A stretch of DNA of 64,000 bases from Crocodylus rhombifer (Eukaryota > Chordata > Crocodylia > Crocodylidae). The notes under the pieces are model-generated. The model saw only the letters and a list, made by a program, of their open reading frames with translations. It was not told where the DNA came from and did not search any database. Made by a program: the position numbers and the translations under genes. This document shows, one piece after another, positions 1 through 12,679 of the stretch (its first letter is position 1; the number at the start of each line of letters is the position of its first letter). The stretch lies in the NCBI GenBank assembly GCA_038503035.1, contig JAVSML010024428.1, positions 1-64,000 of the forward strand, written 5' to 3'.

Positions 1-22
1 TGTGTGTGTGCACCAGAGGATA

Positions 23-95
23 TGGTCCCTAGCATATAGATATAGATATCTATCTATCCCTAGCATATAGATCTATGTCTATATGCTTAGGACCA
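23..95. repeat. Short inverted repeat in TA/GATA-rich DNA
   Basis: Arms at about 23-47 and 71-95 are reverse complements with roughly 22 of 25 positions matching. The 15-mer CCCTAGCATATAGAT also occurs twice in direct orientation (27-41 and 58-72). Together these form a small cruciform-capable block. It probably arose from local duplication in low-complexity DNA. Confidence 0.6.
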
Positions 96-3000
96 CTAGG
101 GACAAAAGAGGACCAGAGAAGGGCCTGATTCAACATTAACAATGAAAATGATATATGTAGTAGGGTAAACGCAGAATGTCTGACATTTGATAGCAGAAGT
201 TCGTGCTGCCTGGGTTTAGCAGAGCATAAATAGCAGAAAATAAAGGACCTCTAGGAGATATTCTATACTGCTTCCATGAAACACCCAAGGTTGGTACAAA
301 AAAGCAAGCTCTGCCCACTTGCTGCTTTGTTTTTGCAAATCCCTGATAGAAGTCAAAGTAGTCACCTTAGAGTGTCCCTAACTGTAAGGCTCCATTTCAG
401 ATGTGCTCATTGGCATGTACTTATGCCACTGGCTACAGTGCCTCATTTCTAGGCCTTGGTGCTGACAGAATGGGAGCAAGTGGGTGGTTCAAGCTTCTCT
501 GCAGTACTCTTGAGTAACTCAAAGTAGTGTAGACAAGCCCACAGGCCATATTCTGCTCCACCGATTAGGCAGATGAGCGGACTTCAGCATCTAAATGAGA
601 TGCTATTCCACCCTGCTTGAGTCCCTGAAAACTTGTTAATGAAATGAGTGGGTGGGTTTTCTTCCTCTTCACTGCTTTTTTGTGACTCAGTTTTAAGGTT
701 TGGGTGACTGTGTGTTAAAAAAGTAGATGCATTTATGGATTTTCAGGGACTTCCTCAAGGTGGAGTAGAATCACACTGAGGCACCTAAATCTACTTAAAT
801 ACACAATCGGTGGAACAAAATGTGGCCTTAAGTGTCCACAAAGAGCCATTTTCAGCATAGAAGAGACAGGAGCTGTTCTGTTTTATTCTGTTTCATTTTG
901 CTCATGGTAGGACATGGTAGCAGGGGACTTCAAGTAACTTGCTACAGGGCTAGATGCAGAATCTGAGGCCTGTTCTGGACACTTGCTGAAGGCTGCTCAT
1001 AGCTCACGCAACTGTAAATAGGAACCTCATCAGGCTGAGAAACCAAAGGTGCGGGACATAATTCTACGTGCACCCTTATGTGTGGTTGGGAACAAGAACT
1101 GTTGTGCTAACCATGCTGCTCTTGACACAATGCTACACTCATTATTGCAGTATCTAAGCATCCTCTGGTAGTTCATAAAATGACGTGACTCTCACCTGCA
1201 GCTTAGTCGTCCATCCTTGCCCCTCGGGGGAAGATTGCATGCACTGCGGAGCATGTTTTATGTATTCAATTTTAAATGCACATATTGCTCTTGTTTTATG
1301 GTAGACAATGTCTAAGAGTGTGGGAAGCTGGAGGTGTGGGGAGGCTGAGGTCCCCAGCGGGGTACAAGCTAGACTCGCAGACTAGTTCCTAAGCAATTCT
1401 GTCTCCTAAGCCATCAAGGCTTACCTAGCCCTGGCGAAGCTTCATGTTGTGTCAGAGAAAGAAGAGTCTGCAGACCATCTTCATCTCTTGGATTTCTAAG
1501 TGACTTTTTGGATATCCTGGGCCCAAAGGTGTCCAGCACCTTGGAGATAAAGGTGGCTACCTCAAATTTCACTTAGCATTTGCATTGCTAATCCAGCTAC
1601 AGCTATGCCGTCTTCCACTATAGGAATGGGGCGATGCAGCAGTCACGAAAGTTACTGGCACCTTGAAACTACTGGAGACAAAGTTCTCTCCTATGCCCAA
1701 CTGCAGAAATCTGTGCTGCATGTGACCCATGAAATTGGGACTTCGCCCCTGTAAGAACAATCTTGTCTCCTCATACTCACCTCTCTGCAGTCTTTCCCCT
1801 GTTCTGTTGAAGGGTCTTGAACACAGCTAGCTGAGTACAAACTCGTTATAAAGTGGTGCCTTGTCCTTCTTTCTGTAGCTGATGTTCCCAGCAATGCCTG
1901 TTCACTGGAATTTCACAACACATGACATTGCATGTCATCCATCTCCCCCCTCCCCCCCAATCATTAATACTTATTACAAAGATTGCCAAAGTAAGGAATT
2001 AATAATAATTAGATACTTATTGCCATTGTGCAGCCAGAAACACAGATAGACCATTTGCTTTCCCCTTTACAATTCACTTCTTTCTTTTGGTTAATCATAC
2101 AGTGTAGCTGTATCTTGAAGGCTCAGATCGAGCGAAAACATTACCTTCCACTTCAGATATCACCACCATTCCCAGAAGTACAAGTTCCAGTCTGCAATGC
2201 TTCTGAATGGAGTTAACCAGCGGACAAAGGTGTTTCGCACTTACACCAGAGACAACCCACAGGGCCATGCAAGATGCTCGGACCAAGAGAGATGACTGCA
2301 GCACAGGATTCAAGGAATGGGGCTTGTTGTCTCAGTTCTGCAGCAAGAGCTGTGGAAAGTTGCTTCCCCCTCTCCCTTTCCTCTGCAAAGATTTTTCTGT
2401 CTGTTTAGACTGTAAGTTCAGTGGGGCAATTAATGTCTCATTTTATGTGTTCATACAGTACCCAGCATGCTGGGGCTCCGATCTTTTATTGGAGTCCTCC
2501 AGATACCACAGTAATTATTATTATTAACAATAGATCTTTTCAATGGTTTTATTATAGTTCCTGTGAATTTGCACTATTGGAACAGAGATCTGAATCAAGC
2601 CCCTGTTTATATATATGTATAAATATGCTAACTGCCAGCAAGTGAATGGAAGAAAAATAGGAGGGTTAGGAAATGTCTTGTAGATAAGAATTTCTTTTTA
2701 AATGTTAATTTTTTTTCTCACTTTTTTGTGTATATCTGGCTGTAAACTTCATCTTTAAACTTCTTTTTTTTTCATTATCATCATCATACCTAGAGCACAT
2801 ACGGGCAGAACATCGGTTCAGCGTGACCTTTCTGAAATCATAAGCAATTCTTTCTCTTTGTCATAGTGATAATAGAATGGATCAGATACTTCCTGAAGAC
2901 ATTATAATAGAGTTCAACTGTCTAAGCTGTACACTAATGAAAAATGTAAAATCCATCTCTTCTCTACAGTGGTCTCCGGTAGAACAGAAACGCTGCCTTG

Positions 3001-5329
3001 CAGAGAGCTTTCCATATGGTAGGCTGGGCTCTGTGATATTTCTTGCACTTTAGAGGTAGCTTGTAACATGAGTATGCTTCCTTTACCCCCTCTGTGCACC
3101 ATTTCTATAAAGACACAAATGTATTAGCTAATATGCTTTTATCTACCTTTTCCCACTCTTCCCTAACTTCCCTCCCAATAGCAAAAGTCTAATACTCTCC
3201 CCCCAACCCCATTTCAAATAGATCAGACGATAGTGGGGGAACATGATAAATACTTAAGTCCTTTTGCTTTTTATGTGGGAGTGGTGTCAATCGGCATAGG
3301 CCACGTTACCTCAACAAGACTTGGATGTACAAACCAAATAAAGGATCTGACTCATTGTTTAAACAGATCTGACATGTTAATTGGGTCTTTTTTCCCCCCC
3401 TTTCCTTATAAAAAGAAATTGTTAAGCCTTCTTGCATATGAATTAATGCCATTGAACAAAGAAGGGCTGAAAACCCTGGGAGGTGAAGTCTTGCACTCAC
3501 ACAGAGCCCAGGTATGGCATAGTAGTAGAGCTGTTTGAAACAGTTTAACCGATGTAGAGTGCTCCTTCTAAATTGTGCACAGGAAAAGGCCTCTTTCTCC
3601 TCGATCCCGCTGGATTTGGCAGGAAAGTGGAAAGTTTTAATTTGAACATCCAATTGTCAGCGTTCTGAAATGCCACGTTACATCTGCCTCGAAAATAGTG
3701 GGCTTTTTTGCCAGGGCAGGGAGAGAGCGGGGTTCACTTCTTTGTTCCTGAATATTTTTCAGAACTTTTTGTTCTGTGATCATTTTTATTATTTGTATTT
3801 TAATTCTGCTTCAGGCAGCAAACACAGACTGGAGTCATAGCATTTCATCCAGAACAGGAAGGCTATTTTCAGCAGTTTCAATGGCTAAAGCAGAATAGAC
3901 ACTTCCTCAAATAATACTACATTGCCATATGCCAAAAACAACCAACCAACCAACCCCCCCCATCACATAACGCCATCCTACGAAGTACGAAGAGTGTGAA
4001 TTGTTCATTTTCAAATATTCAGTCAGTCATTAGCCTCTCTATTATGACTGACAGAAAGAAAATAAAGTTACCAAGGAAAAAAGGGGGGGATTTTTTAATT
4101 ACGACACTGTCTTTGTTTTAAGATGAATTGCCAAGATGGCTTCATGCCCAGTAGCTCTTACCATAGAAATGTATGCATTTTGCTTCAGCGGTGTGGGTCG
4201 TAGGGTGGAACTGAAGAGATCTGGGCTAAATCTTGTGCCCTTTACCCTTCATGCACACCAGTTTTTGGCACTTAGGTACAAATAGGGTTTGGGTTTCTAC
4301 TTCCAGTTGGGCAAAATAGGATTACTCAGTGGTCGTATACTTGCCGCACAAGGAAATGGAGAGAAGGGCCTTCAGCCCAATAGGAAGTCAAGGCTCTAGT
4401 TACCCACCACTGCCATCTCCTCTCCCAAAGAGGTTTGAACATCAACACTGCTTTGACCCCCAGGCCATAGAGCCTAGTCATTGGCAATCACTTACCCCAG
4501 TCCATTGCACCTTGCATGTAATATCCAATGGAAAAAAAAGGATGAAGAGTATTGGAAGGGTTTCTACCCCTGTGTATATGGATTTGGACTAGGAACCCAA
4601 GGACCCCAGCCTCACAGGATAGACTCACAGGTCCTCTTGCTTGTTTTCTCCTTGTTCCTGGCCCTACATATCTTTCCTCCCCTGGCTGCCCACTGGGTCA
4701 GTGTTAAGAAAAGAGCTGAAGAGCACAACATGTAAACTTGGTAGGATTCATAGCTCTGCTGAATCCTAAACGGTATGTAAGTACCAAAACATAAGGATTT
4801 GTGGCTACATAAGTATTAATTAGACATGTGGAAGGAAAATCTGGTCCTGGTTTCCATTCCCTGCCCCAAGACAGATCTCCTATATGCTCTGGCATAGGTT
4901 ATTTCACCACTGCTTCCCTCATAGCCTTTCTTTAATTCTTCTAGTTAGCTTACAGCTCTTTGGGGTGTCCCTTATTGCATGCATGTGCTGTTTCTAGTAT
5001 CATGTGGCTCGGATTTTGTCTGGGGCCTCTCTCTGCGCTACTGTAATCAACATATTTATAACCTATATATTAAATTTGTTGCATTCAATATATAGTCTAG
5101 AGAAAGCATTGTCAGTATCTGTGGCCTGCCAAGCCACATCTATCAGACATTCAGCAAGAAATGTAACGCTTGTTTTGTAATAATAGTCGTAATAAAAATT
5201 ATCAGGTGGAAATTAGAACTGGCTGGGAAACGCATAATCTTTTCATGAAAAAACAGCCCATGGTTCAGCATTTGGCTTTGCTCAGCATTGGATGATATGG
5301 AGAATATTCAACATATTGAGGAAGAAACA
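96..5329. other. No gene recognised
   Basis: AT-rich sequence with short open frames only (all about 115 codons or less, with no recognisable domain or exon pattern). It holds scattered homopolymer runs, such as T runs near 2708 and 2764 and C runs near 1946 and 3953, and an (AACC)n stretch near 3940-3952. No LINE tail, SINE box or inverted-repeat element could be assigned. It could be intergenic or intronic. Confidence 0.6.
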
Positions 5330-5415
5330 AAACAGAGATCCAAACATCTTCAGACAGACAGCGATCCTTGAGTTACTGGGCTTGGGGAGACCCAGGTTCA
5401 AGTCCCTAAAGTACT
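5330..5415 (+). mobile_element. tRNA-derived SINE relic (weak)
   Basis: A good B-box-like string, GGTTCAAGTCC, lies at 5395-5405 just after GGGGAGACCCA, as in tRNA-derived SINE heads. The A-box side is too worn to be sure. Five better relics in the window share the same head style, which is the main reason for the call. Confidence 0.3.
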
Positions 5416-5991
5416 TGATTCGGACACAGGTCTTCTCCACAACCCAGGATAATGTGTTGATCATAGGGCTATTGAGTCACACTCTCTCTGGGGTACAGTG
5501 ACCAGTTATATAAAGGGGAATGACTCCACCTACAGACATTCAGAGATTAACACCAACATAACTGCAGCTGAGTGTACTTCAGTAGAATTTAAGAGACCTA
5601 GGTTTAAGGCAGGGGTGTGCCTTAACTAAGCTATAGAGGTAAGCACCATCTGGCTTGCTCTCCTTTAACCCAATGACTTGCAATGGCCCAGCTTCAACAG
5701 TAGGAGAGCCCTTTGGAGAAATGAGGTCTCTAACAACGGCAAAAGATGAGAGATACCACTAATTTGCTTGGGCTGAACTCAGTGCTGTTGGTTTGAGTTA
5801 GATATGCTCACTGCACACCTATAACCTTGTAGGTCCAAGCGGAACTTATACAGGAATTAGGAGCCTCATTGCCCAATCTGCATCACTTCTGAGCATACCC
5901 AGAAGCCCAAGTGTAAGTGACTGTACAACTTTGCAGGTACAAATGGAGACCTCACCTGAATTGAGTTTTGTGCTATGTGAAGACAAAGCCT

Positions 5992-6090
5992 TGGCTAGGG
6001 TGATCTAGCTGGGGATGGTCCTACTTTGAGGGGGCTGGACTAGATGACTTCCTGAGGTGCCTCTAACCTTAATTTTCTATGATCCTATGA
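5992..6090 (+). mobile_element. CR1 LINE 3' end
   Basis: The text matches the end of CR1 3' ends: a TGATCTAGCTGGGGATGGTC block, then GGGCTGGACTAGATGACTTC, CTGAGGTGCCTCTAACC and a terminal TCTATGATCCTATGA. Only the last ~95 bp survives, as is typical of severely 5'-truncated CR1. Sense orientation. Confidence 0.85.
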
Positions 6091-6136
6091 AACAAGAGAC
6101 AACATGGACTGATGTTTGGAATTTATACACTTAATC

Positions 6137-6407
6137 CACTTTTACATGTGCTCCGGAGGTTGGGGCACAGCACTTTAATTACAGCGGTTCCAAGAGCTGC
6201 TCTAATTGAAGTGCTGCTGCATCTCATGTATCAGCATCCCCCTGCTTAAAAATGGTGGGGGGGGGGCAGTTAAACTAAAGCTCGTTCAATGAGCTTTAGT
6301 TCAAGTGCCCGTACTGCCATTTTTAAATGACTGATTAATGGAGTCAGCTCCGACACACAGGGATTCTGGCACTTCAGAGCAGCCTCCGCGCTTGTAGATA
6401 GGCACCC
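6137..6407. mobile_element. Hairpin-rich non-autonomous DNA transposon, family A copy 1
   Basis: This is one of three related copies (others at 34315-34627 and 54890-55352). Shared order: a TACATGTGCTC-like left end; a hairpin made of CTTTAATTA...CTCTAATT; the phrase ATCTCATGTATCAGCAT; an AAAATGG motif; a second hairpin with arms AACTAAAGCTC and GAGCTTTAGTT (6274-6302 here); then a right end reading GATAGGCACCC. The left and right ends are imperfect inverted repeats. No coding capacity. A hAT-type origin is likely but unproven, since no clean 8-bp target duplication is visible. Confidence 0.65.
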
Positions 6408-7589
6408 TTATATTTCATCTCAGTCTTGTTTAGGACCCTATATATAACCAGATTGTTTCTGGACCTCAATCTCTATTTTAGATCAGGCAGAGTAGAGACA
6501 TGAATTTTGGTTTCTCCTAGGCAGTGACCTAACAGCTGTGCTGCTTGATATTGGGAGGTGGGAGGGGATGGAGGTGTCATTCTTCTCTCCCATTTTGATG
6601 CACAGTTGCACTCTGGACCAAGGAAGCCTTCCATCTAAAGAGCTGTCAAAAGCAATGTGCTTCTGCACAAAGTTTTGGTTTTAACCAATGTGTGTTTTTT
6701 AATAGAAGAAACAGTTTAGTCAGTAATTCCTGACCAGTGCTAGTGAGACTATTCTCACCCAAGTCAACTTGTGTTATCAAAATATGCCCTTTGGAGAGGA
6801 ATTAATCACAGTGCAGTTTGAAGACAAGCTTTGAGAGGAGCAGTTGGTGTCTCTATGCTCCCTTAATGTACAACACAAATCCATTTACTTGTCTGATTTC
6901 CCTCTTCGTTCTGAGTAAATAATTTACATAGGTTTTCATTAGCTCAATTTGTAAAAATTGAGCAAACAGTGTGTATTTCTGCAATTACACCAATGCAGGA
7001 AAGGAAGGAAAGTCTGACTGGGAGTGAGAGAGACTTTATCTGTACGGAAGAGACATTTTGTAGAAATGGAGCATGAGAAGGAAATGAGGACCGAGTTAAA
7101 TTGGTTCTGGCCAAAATCAGGGAACCAAATATATTTATGCTAGCAATTGTTTGAAAGGCAAGGTAGATTTTAATTGTTGCTGCTACAGATTCATGGCAAT
7201 GTCCAGCAAGATACCAAAAAAGATTTACCTTCAATCAAAATTAAAAAGAAAAAAAAAATCGGACTCATTCTCTAGTAAAGTGAAGTCTTAAATAATGATT
7301 CTTATAGGGCTAAGTGAAGGGGTCATACTGCTTATAGGGCCAAGTGCAGGGGTAAGGGCAAATATCCCAGGGTTTTTTCGGTATTAATGTGTAGCGTTAC
7401 AACTGTACTTTAACCCTTTGCAAAGCAAAAGAGATACGGACATTCATTCAACGCCTATGCAGAAAAATATTCTTTAGCTAAGCACTAAGAAAGCCTGTAC
7501 TAGGGAAGAAGTAATTAAATATGCTGGTCTGATATTCTTTCAATCTGGAGAAAGTAGACAACTGAAATTTAAGCACACTGCATTTGGTG
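6408..7589. other. No gene recognised
   Basis: Unique-looking AT-rich DNA. The longest frame is under 100 codons and has no domain signature. I see no repeat that I can name. Confidence 0.5.
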
Positions 7590-7730
7590 CCTGCTTAGCC
7601 AGTGTGGGATGCACGCTGGATCTGGCATCTGGGGCTGGTTTGTGGGCCCACTCTGGCCCCAAATAATTCATCCAGCCCATGGATAGGCCACACATCTGTC
7701 CTGTAGGGCCATGTGCTTTTGACACACTTG
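7590..7730 (-). mobile_element. hAT-like (Charlie-type) element fragment
   Basis: Read on the minus strand it begins TGTGTCAAAAGCACATGGCC and continues with CAGGACAGATGTGTGGCC, the familiar hAT end of the form GGGGTGTCAAA...GGCCCGCAGGCCAGAT. It resembles the better preserved element at 12165-12598. The other terminus was not found, so this is probably a truncated copy. Confidence 0.5.
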
Positions 7731-8201
7731 TCTTATAAGATAGGATGCTTCCTTGTGAACCCATTAAGGACCAAATAAAACTACAGATGAATCAGATGAA
7801 CATAGCTATGCGATTAGGTATATAGCACACTTCTCTTAACACTGGCTAAGCTCTTTTGGGTATAAGCAAGAATGACCTTCAGCTAGCTTTACTGCTCAGC
7901 CACCTTTCAGTTGGCTTTAGATATTGAGCAGCTAACTAACCCTAACCCTACAACAGAGTAACACTGGTATTGGTGCTCTATGGTTTATATTTGTTTAACC
8001 TTGAAACTCTCGCTGGGATATTTTCTTCTATAGATAGAAAAAGGCGACAGAGGATAAGCTTATATTAAATTTATTTATTCGTCAGATTTTTTTTCTTGAC
8101 TGCTGTTCTTTTCCCCTTAAAATGTAGAAAAAGGAAGCCATAGCAAGAAATCTTTCACACTTAGAAAAAGAAAAACCCAATCCATAGTTCTGTGTTGAAG
8201 A

Positions 8202-8256
8202 AAAAAAAAAAAAACCCTCTTTCTGTCTCTCTCTCTCTCTCTGTGTCTGTCTCTGA
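8202..8256. repeat. A-run followed by (TC)n microsatellite
   Basis: An A tract near 8203-8214 is followed by a TC dinucleotide run at about 8226-8242 and TG/TC remnants. Simple repeat. Confidence 0.9.
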
Positions 8257-8609
8257 GAAAGTGTGAAATTTTCTTGCTCTGAGAAAGGAATGTTTCTTGG
8301 TTTTGGACTTTTTGTCTTTTTGTTTGGCTAAATTTCATCTGTTTCCTTTATAAATGCCACTGGTGTGATGTCAGTAGGCATACATGATTAATAAGGTTGG
8401 TGCTATTTATTAAACAAAATGGGTGGAAAATAGTTCTACCCAATGATATGTTGGGTGAAACAATATATGTAGATCAGGTGAAATATAAGAAAGATAGCTA
8501 TAACAGTTTGACCCCAAGACCCTCAGATCTAAGTATAATTAATTAAATAATGGTGAAGGTATTGCTGTATGACTCAAAAAACCTACGTGAAAAGTCTCTT
8601 CTGTTTTCT

Positions 8610-8705
8610 ACTTCTTGTGTGACTTTTAGGTAAATCACTTCTTTCTGTCTACCTCCATTCCCCAACTGTATCAATGGTGATGATAGTATACTCCTATGCC
8701 AGAGG
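8610..8705 (-). mobile_element. MIR/CORE-SINE-like fragment
   Basis: The plus strand shows the order known from antisense MIR-type repeats: CTTGTGTGACTTTTAGGTAA, ATCACTT, TCTACCTCCATTCCCCAACT, then GGTGATGATAGTA. The match is by pattern memory only. The copy is old and heavily mutated. Confidence 0.5.
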
Positions 8706-9767
8706 ACAGAGATGGTGAAAATAGAAAGATGCTCAAATGCTGCAATAATGTGGCCCTTCAGTACGTCGTGACACAGGACAGGTTATTCTTTTTAATTAGG
8801 GGTCTGTTTAAATTACTCTGCTCTTTAATACAAAACCACACAAAATCAACTGTATGTAATGGACTCTTGTCAGCTTTGTCTTTGATTAATACACCCAGCA
8901 TTCCCTATGCTAACTGTAAGAAAATAGTGTAAATATTGTGATACAAAAACCTAGCATGTGGAACATCAATATTGGGGGTATGAAACATGAATGGGAAGCA
9001 GTGTGTCTTGCACAATTTCAAATGAGAGATGGGAGGTTTTTATGAGACAATCTTAATCTTTAAATGTACTTCTCCCAGCAGTATTTGAGAATGTGCTCTG
9101 TTCAGCTAGCCAAGTTGGGGGGAGGGGTGTGTGTTGCGGGGTAGAGATCTAGTGACGTCTGTGCTCCTGGCTGAAGAGTCCTTTCCCTCCTTTCATATAA
9201 ATCACTTAAAAATATTTAGGGTTAAAGATCTCCTTGCTTGTTTCCAACTAAAATGATTTCCTTTCTTCCAAAGCTGGAATTTTGATGTATTCATATATTA
9301 ATATGAGTGGAGTGGGATTGTGGTAGAAACTGGGCAAAGACATTGTACGAGAGACATCATTTACTCTGAACAACTTGTAGGAAAGACTATAGAATGAAAG
9401 GTCAGTTGCAGTGCTGCAACCAGGAGCCAGGTCTACCAAAACCCGATCTGGTGAACCTTTCTATTGGACCACTTGTAAAGCAGAGATAGCCAGATTTTCA
9501 GACCTTGGTGTCCATATAGGCCTTAAAGTCCATAGCTAGGGGGTCTGGTTTTATTAAAACATTGATAACCAAGAATCTCCAAATTATTTTTAACGGGGAT
9601 TCTGAAAATCTTGGCTTATGGACAGGGTTTCTCCCCACCCTATTTTTGGGTTTTTGTTTTGTTTTGTATTGTTTTGAATTATGCCTAAGTGTCATGAAAG
9701 CCTAAGTTGCACTTTGAGGCTAAGTACACAGTCAAAAATCCCAGGATTGAATCAATTCAATCTTTGC
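8706..9767. other. No gene recognised
   Basis: No exon or repeat that I can name. A G-rich patch lies near 9117-9142 and a GTTTT-type run near 9653-9675. Confidence 0.5.
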
Positions 9768-10170
9768 AGGTTAGTCTAAGATGCACAGATTGAATCAATA
9801 AGCAAGTGAACAGACATTCACTTTTGATTCCAGAAATGCATCCAAATGCCTGCAGTGGCTCAGGCCAGAAGCTGGAGTGGGGGCACTCCTGCTACCCTGA
9901 GACCGGGGGTTTTCATGGGAGGCGCAAAGCATCCTGGGGTACTGTGAGTTAACTTGAATCTGGAGGGGATCTGGCACAGAACTTCAATAAAACTATTTAA
10001 CTTAATTCAGTTAAGTCTGATCCTACATCCATCCAGGTTTGTCTTAAACCAGTTTCAGCCATTTTGAAAGCAGTTTGTGTGCACTGAACTTCTGTTGTGT
10101 TAGAGATTTGAACACTAACTAAGTTTCTGATCACTTATACCAATGCATGTGTACTTTCTGTTCCTAACCT
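9768..10170. mobile_element. Inverted-repeat element, family B, short (gutted) copy
   Basis: The left end AGGTTAGTCTAAGATGCACA and the reverse complement of the right end (AGGTTAGGAACAGAAAGTAC) match imperfectly over roughly 45 bp, suggesting terminal inverted repeats. From about 9923 to 10169 the sequence aligns by eye with 61231-61475: AGCATCCTGGG, GATCTGRCACAGAA, TTCAATA, TGATCCTACATCCATCCAGG-like, GCATTGAACTTC-like, GATCACTTATA and GTTCCTAACC all occur in the same order. The copy near 61 kb carries a large palindrome on its left that is missing here. Confidence 0.55.
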
Positions 10171-11156
10171 GAAAGACTTCCCTTACCCATGACAAGCTTA
10201 TCAGCCTCCAATGGGCCCCAAACAATATAGGCTTTTAAGGGACTCTATAACTTTTAAAAACAGGACTTAAGGGCCTAAAACAATTTGATGATGTCAAACT
10301 ATTATTCTTAGGTTCCTAAATCACGTAGGACTAGATCTAGGTTCATCACCAACATGGTTCTTCTTTTAGGCACACTCCTATTTCTGCACAAAGGTGGGAA
10401 GACTGGATTTCTGCTAACAAACACATATCAAGGCAGAGTCTGAATTTATAATATCAGTCCCTAGTGTTTACATTTGAATGGCGTCCTCTGCAAGCACTTG
10501 GACCGATTCCAGATTTGCACTGGTTTAAAAAGATCAGAATCCAGGACACAGAGAAGGGTACTGTTTTTTAAATGATTTAGCCCATCCCATCAAGCACTGG
10601 TATAATAGGTTCCCAAAAATACTCTGAATACACTCAGTTCAAGTGTGGGTTTTAGTTACTCTTTAATAACAGTTCAGCCCAACCATGGTATTCTTCAGGG
10701 AGTGGCATATTGACATGCCCTAGCATGTTAACAGCAGGGAATGGAAAATGAGCTTAGAGCCAACCTCAAAATTATGAGTTCTAAATTTAAATTTGGAAGT
10801 TGAACTTTCAGGGTTCAAGGACTCTTTAGGTCTAGAAAAATCTCCATGTTTTTGCTCTGTTCCTTTAGCTATCCTGGTAGCAGGAGGGAAATTGCTATTG
10901 TTTGTATGACATAAGTTTCCTTTAGGCTATTCTTTCTGTATGTCACTATGATAGGTAGTATGTTAGGTGGAAGAGACAATCCCAGCCCTGAAAATATTAC
11001 AGCTCGCTTAAGCAAGGAAGGAGCGAGAGTATGGTTACACTGATCAGATCTAAGTAACAGCAGGTCTGAAACAGAGTAGGAACATAATCCAGGTCTTTTA
11101 ATTCCCAGGACTTTTCATTTGAAACTATAAGATGGTACCACCTGGGAAAATATAAA
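10171..11156. other. No gene recognised
   Basis: AT-rich and unique-looking. A faint SINE-tail-like phrase (GGAACATAATCCAGGTCTTT, about 11080) is too weak to call. Confidence 0.45.
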
Positions 11157-11187
11157 AGACAGATAGATAGATAGATAGATAGATAGA
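11157..11187. repeat. (AGAT)n microsatellite
   Basis: About seven consecutive near-perfect GATA/AGAT units. Confidence 0.95.
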
Positions 11188-11372
11188 ATCAATCAATTCT
11201 TACGCACACGTACACTTTAGCTGGAAAAAATATTACTTTGAAACCCAATGATATGAAGTAAAGGGGGGAAATATAAAATTTAATTAAAAAAAAATCATCT
11301 CACCCTAAAAAAATTATAAATTTAAGGGACTTGGGAATATCCACAATACTTGCGATATTTTTCTGACACTAT

Positions 11373-11862
11373 GGCCACATCCAGACAAGTGTGACCATGC
11401 TGTATGTGGCACTGCAGATCTGCCTGCGGCCCCACATATCACACATTCAGGTATTTCCTGTGCTGCTACCTTGTACTGAAAGCTTGGGGTTTTTTTGACC
11501 TTTGGGGATTCAGGGGCCAGAAAAACCACATTTGTGCAGAAAAAATGCAGGGTGGTGCATGTGGGGAGAGTATGTGCTGCCCAAAACTGGAGCCTAGCCA
11601 GCCAGAGTCACACTCCAGCTGCCGGCCAGGCTCTAAGCTGCAGAAGCACCGTGGCTGCCTCTTCCCCAGCCCCCAGTACCCCAGGTAATAGCTGCTGGGT
11701 CCAACCACTGTTTTGGCCCCAAGCTCTTCTATCCCACCTGGGGTAACCTGCCAGATGGCACGTGGCATGGGGATTCCCCAGGAACAACTAAAAGTGGCAC
11801 AAGGTGTCCTGCTGCAAGTTGTTTCTGGGGAACCAAACATCCATGCTTGTCTGGACACGGCC
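11373..11862. mobile_element. Inverted-repeat DNA element, family C copy 1
   Basis: The left end GGCCACATCCAGACAAGTGT and the reverse complement of the right end (GGCCGTGTCCAGACAAGCAT) match at about 16 of 21 positions, a clear terminal inverted repeat. The interior shares GTGGTGCATGTGGGG, a GGGGTAACCTGCC-like string, GGCACAAGGTGTC and a GGGGAACCAAACATCCA-like right part with the copy at 41587-41970. Both ends are flanked by TAT. The reading frames inside (up to 130 codons on the minus strand) show no transposase features, so the element is non-autonomous. Confidence 0.7.
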
Positions 11863-12164
11863 TATGTCTCTTCTGCAGGATTCCTGCAACTTCCTGAGAA
11901 GTCAACGGGTATCCTGTGGGTGAGAAACAAAAGGGGAGAGCAACATTGAATTCAAAAAAAAAAAAAAAAGAAAAAGTAAAATAAAATCAATTCATAACCC
12001 CTGGATCCCAGCCTTCTCTCATGTTAGAGTGTTTGGGACCTAGATTGAAGGGTTTCTGTTCATCTGAGTTTTAAAAGAAATGAGAGGTAGATTTTTTTCC
12101 TAGTGTAAATTGGGAAATGTCGCTCAGGTCAATGTACTTTTAGTCTTTCGTATATCTTACAATC

Positions 12165-12598
12165 CAGGTGATCAAAATACAGCCCACAGGCTAGATCCAG
12201 CCTACAGAGCCATGTCATCTATCCCGCAGGGCTTCCCATGGGTCCAGAAATCTGGTGGCATAGTGAGCTGTGGTATCATTAATTGCTGGGGCTCCTGAAG
12301 CCACGGCGATGAACTCTGCTGTCACTCATCCTGTCACCAAATGCGCAGGCCCATGGGGAGCCCCCCGGGCTGGACCCGGTTGCAGAGCGGTGTCATCTGT
12401 CCTGTGGGGCTGCTCACAGGGACAGAAAGTCGGGGGTGGCAACTCCCACAGATCTGGTATCCGCAGCAGTTAATACCAGTGTTGCCAAATTTCAGCTCCA
12501 CATGCAAGATGGCATAGCTCTGAGCTCCGGATCTGACTCATGGACCAATCCTGTGCCACTCATCCAGACCCTGGGGCCAGATGTGTTAGACACCCCTA
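12165..12598 (+). mobile_element. hAT-like (Charlie-type) non-autonomous element
   Basis: The left end CAGGTGATCAAAATACAGCC is followed by CACAGGCTAGATCCAGCC. The right end GTTAGACACCCCTA is its imperfect inverse. This is the well-known hAT end style in which CAGGGGTGTCAAA is followed by GGCCCGC...CCAGATC. The interior is 434 bp with no domain. No matching 8-bp flank is visible. Confidence 0.65.
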
Positions 12599-12679
12599 CC
12601 CTATGGGGTCTGTCCCTTAGAAATCAGGATGCTAGAGAGCTCTCTGTTTCAAACTTTCCATTTCTTCTGTCTTCATACA

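Noticed and set aside
7936..7951. TAACCCTAACCC, telomere-like
   Set aside because: Only two units; expected by chance and not an interstitial telomere tract.
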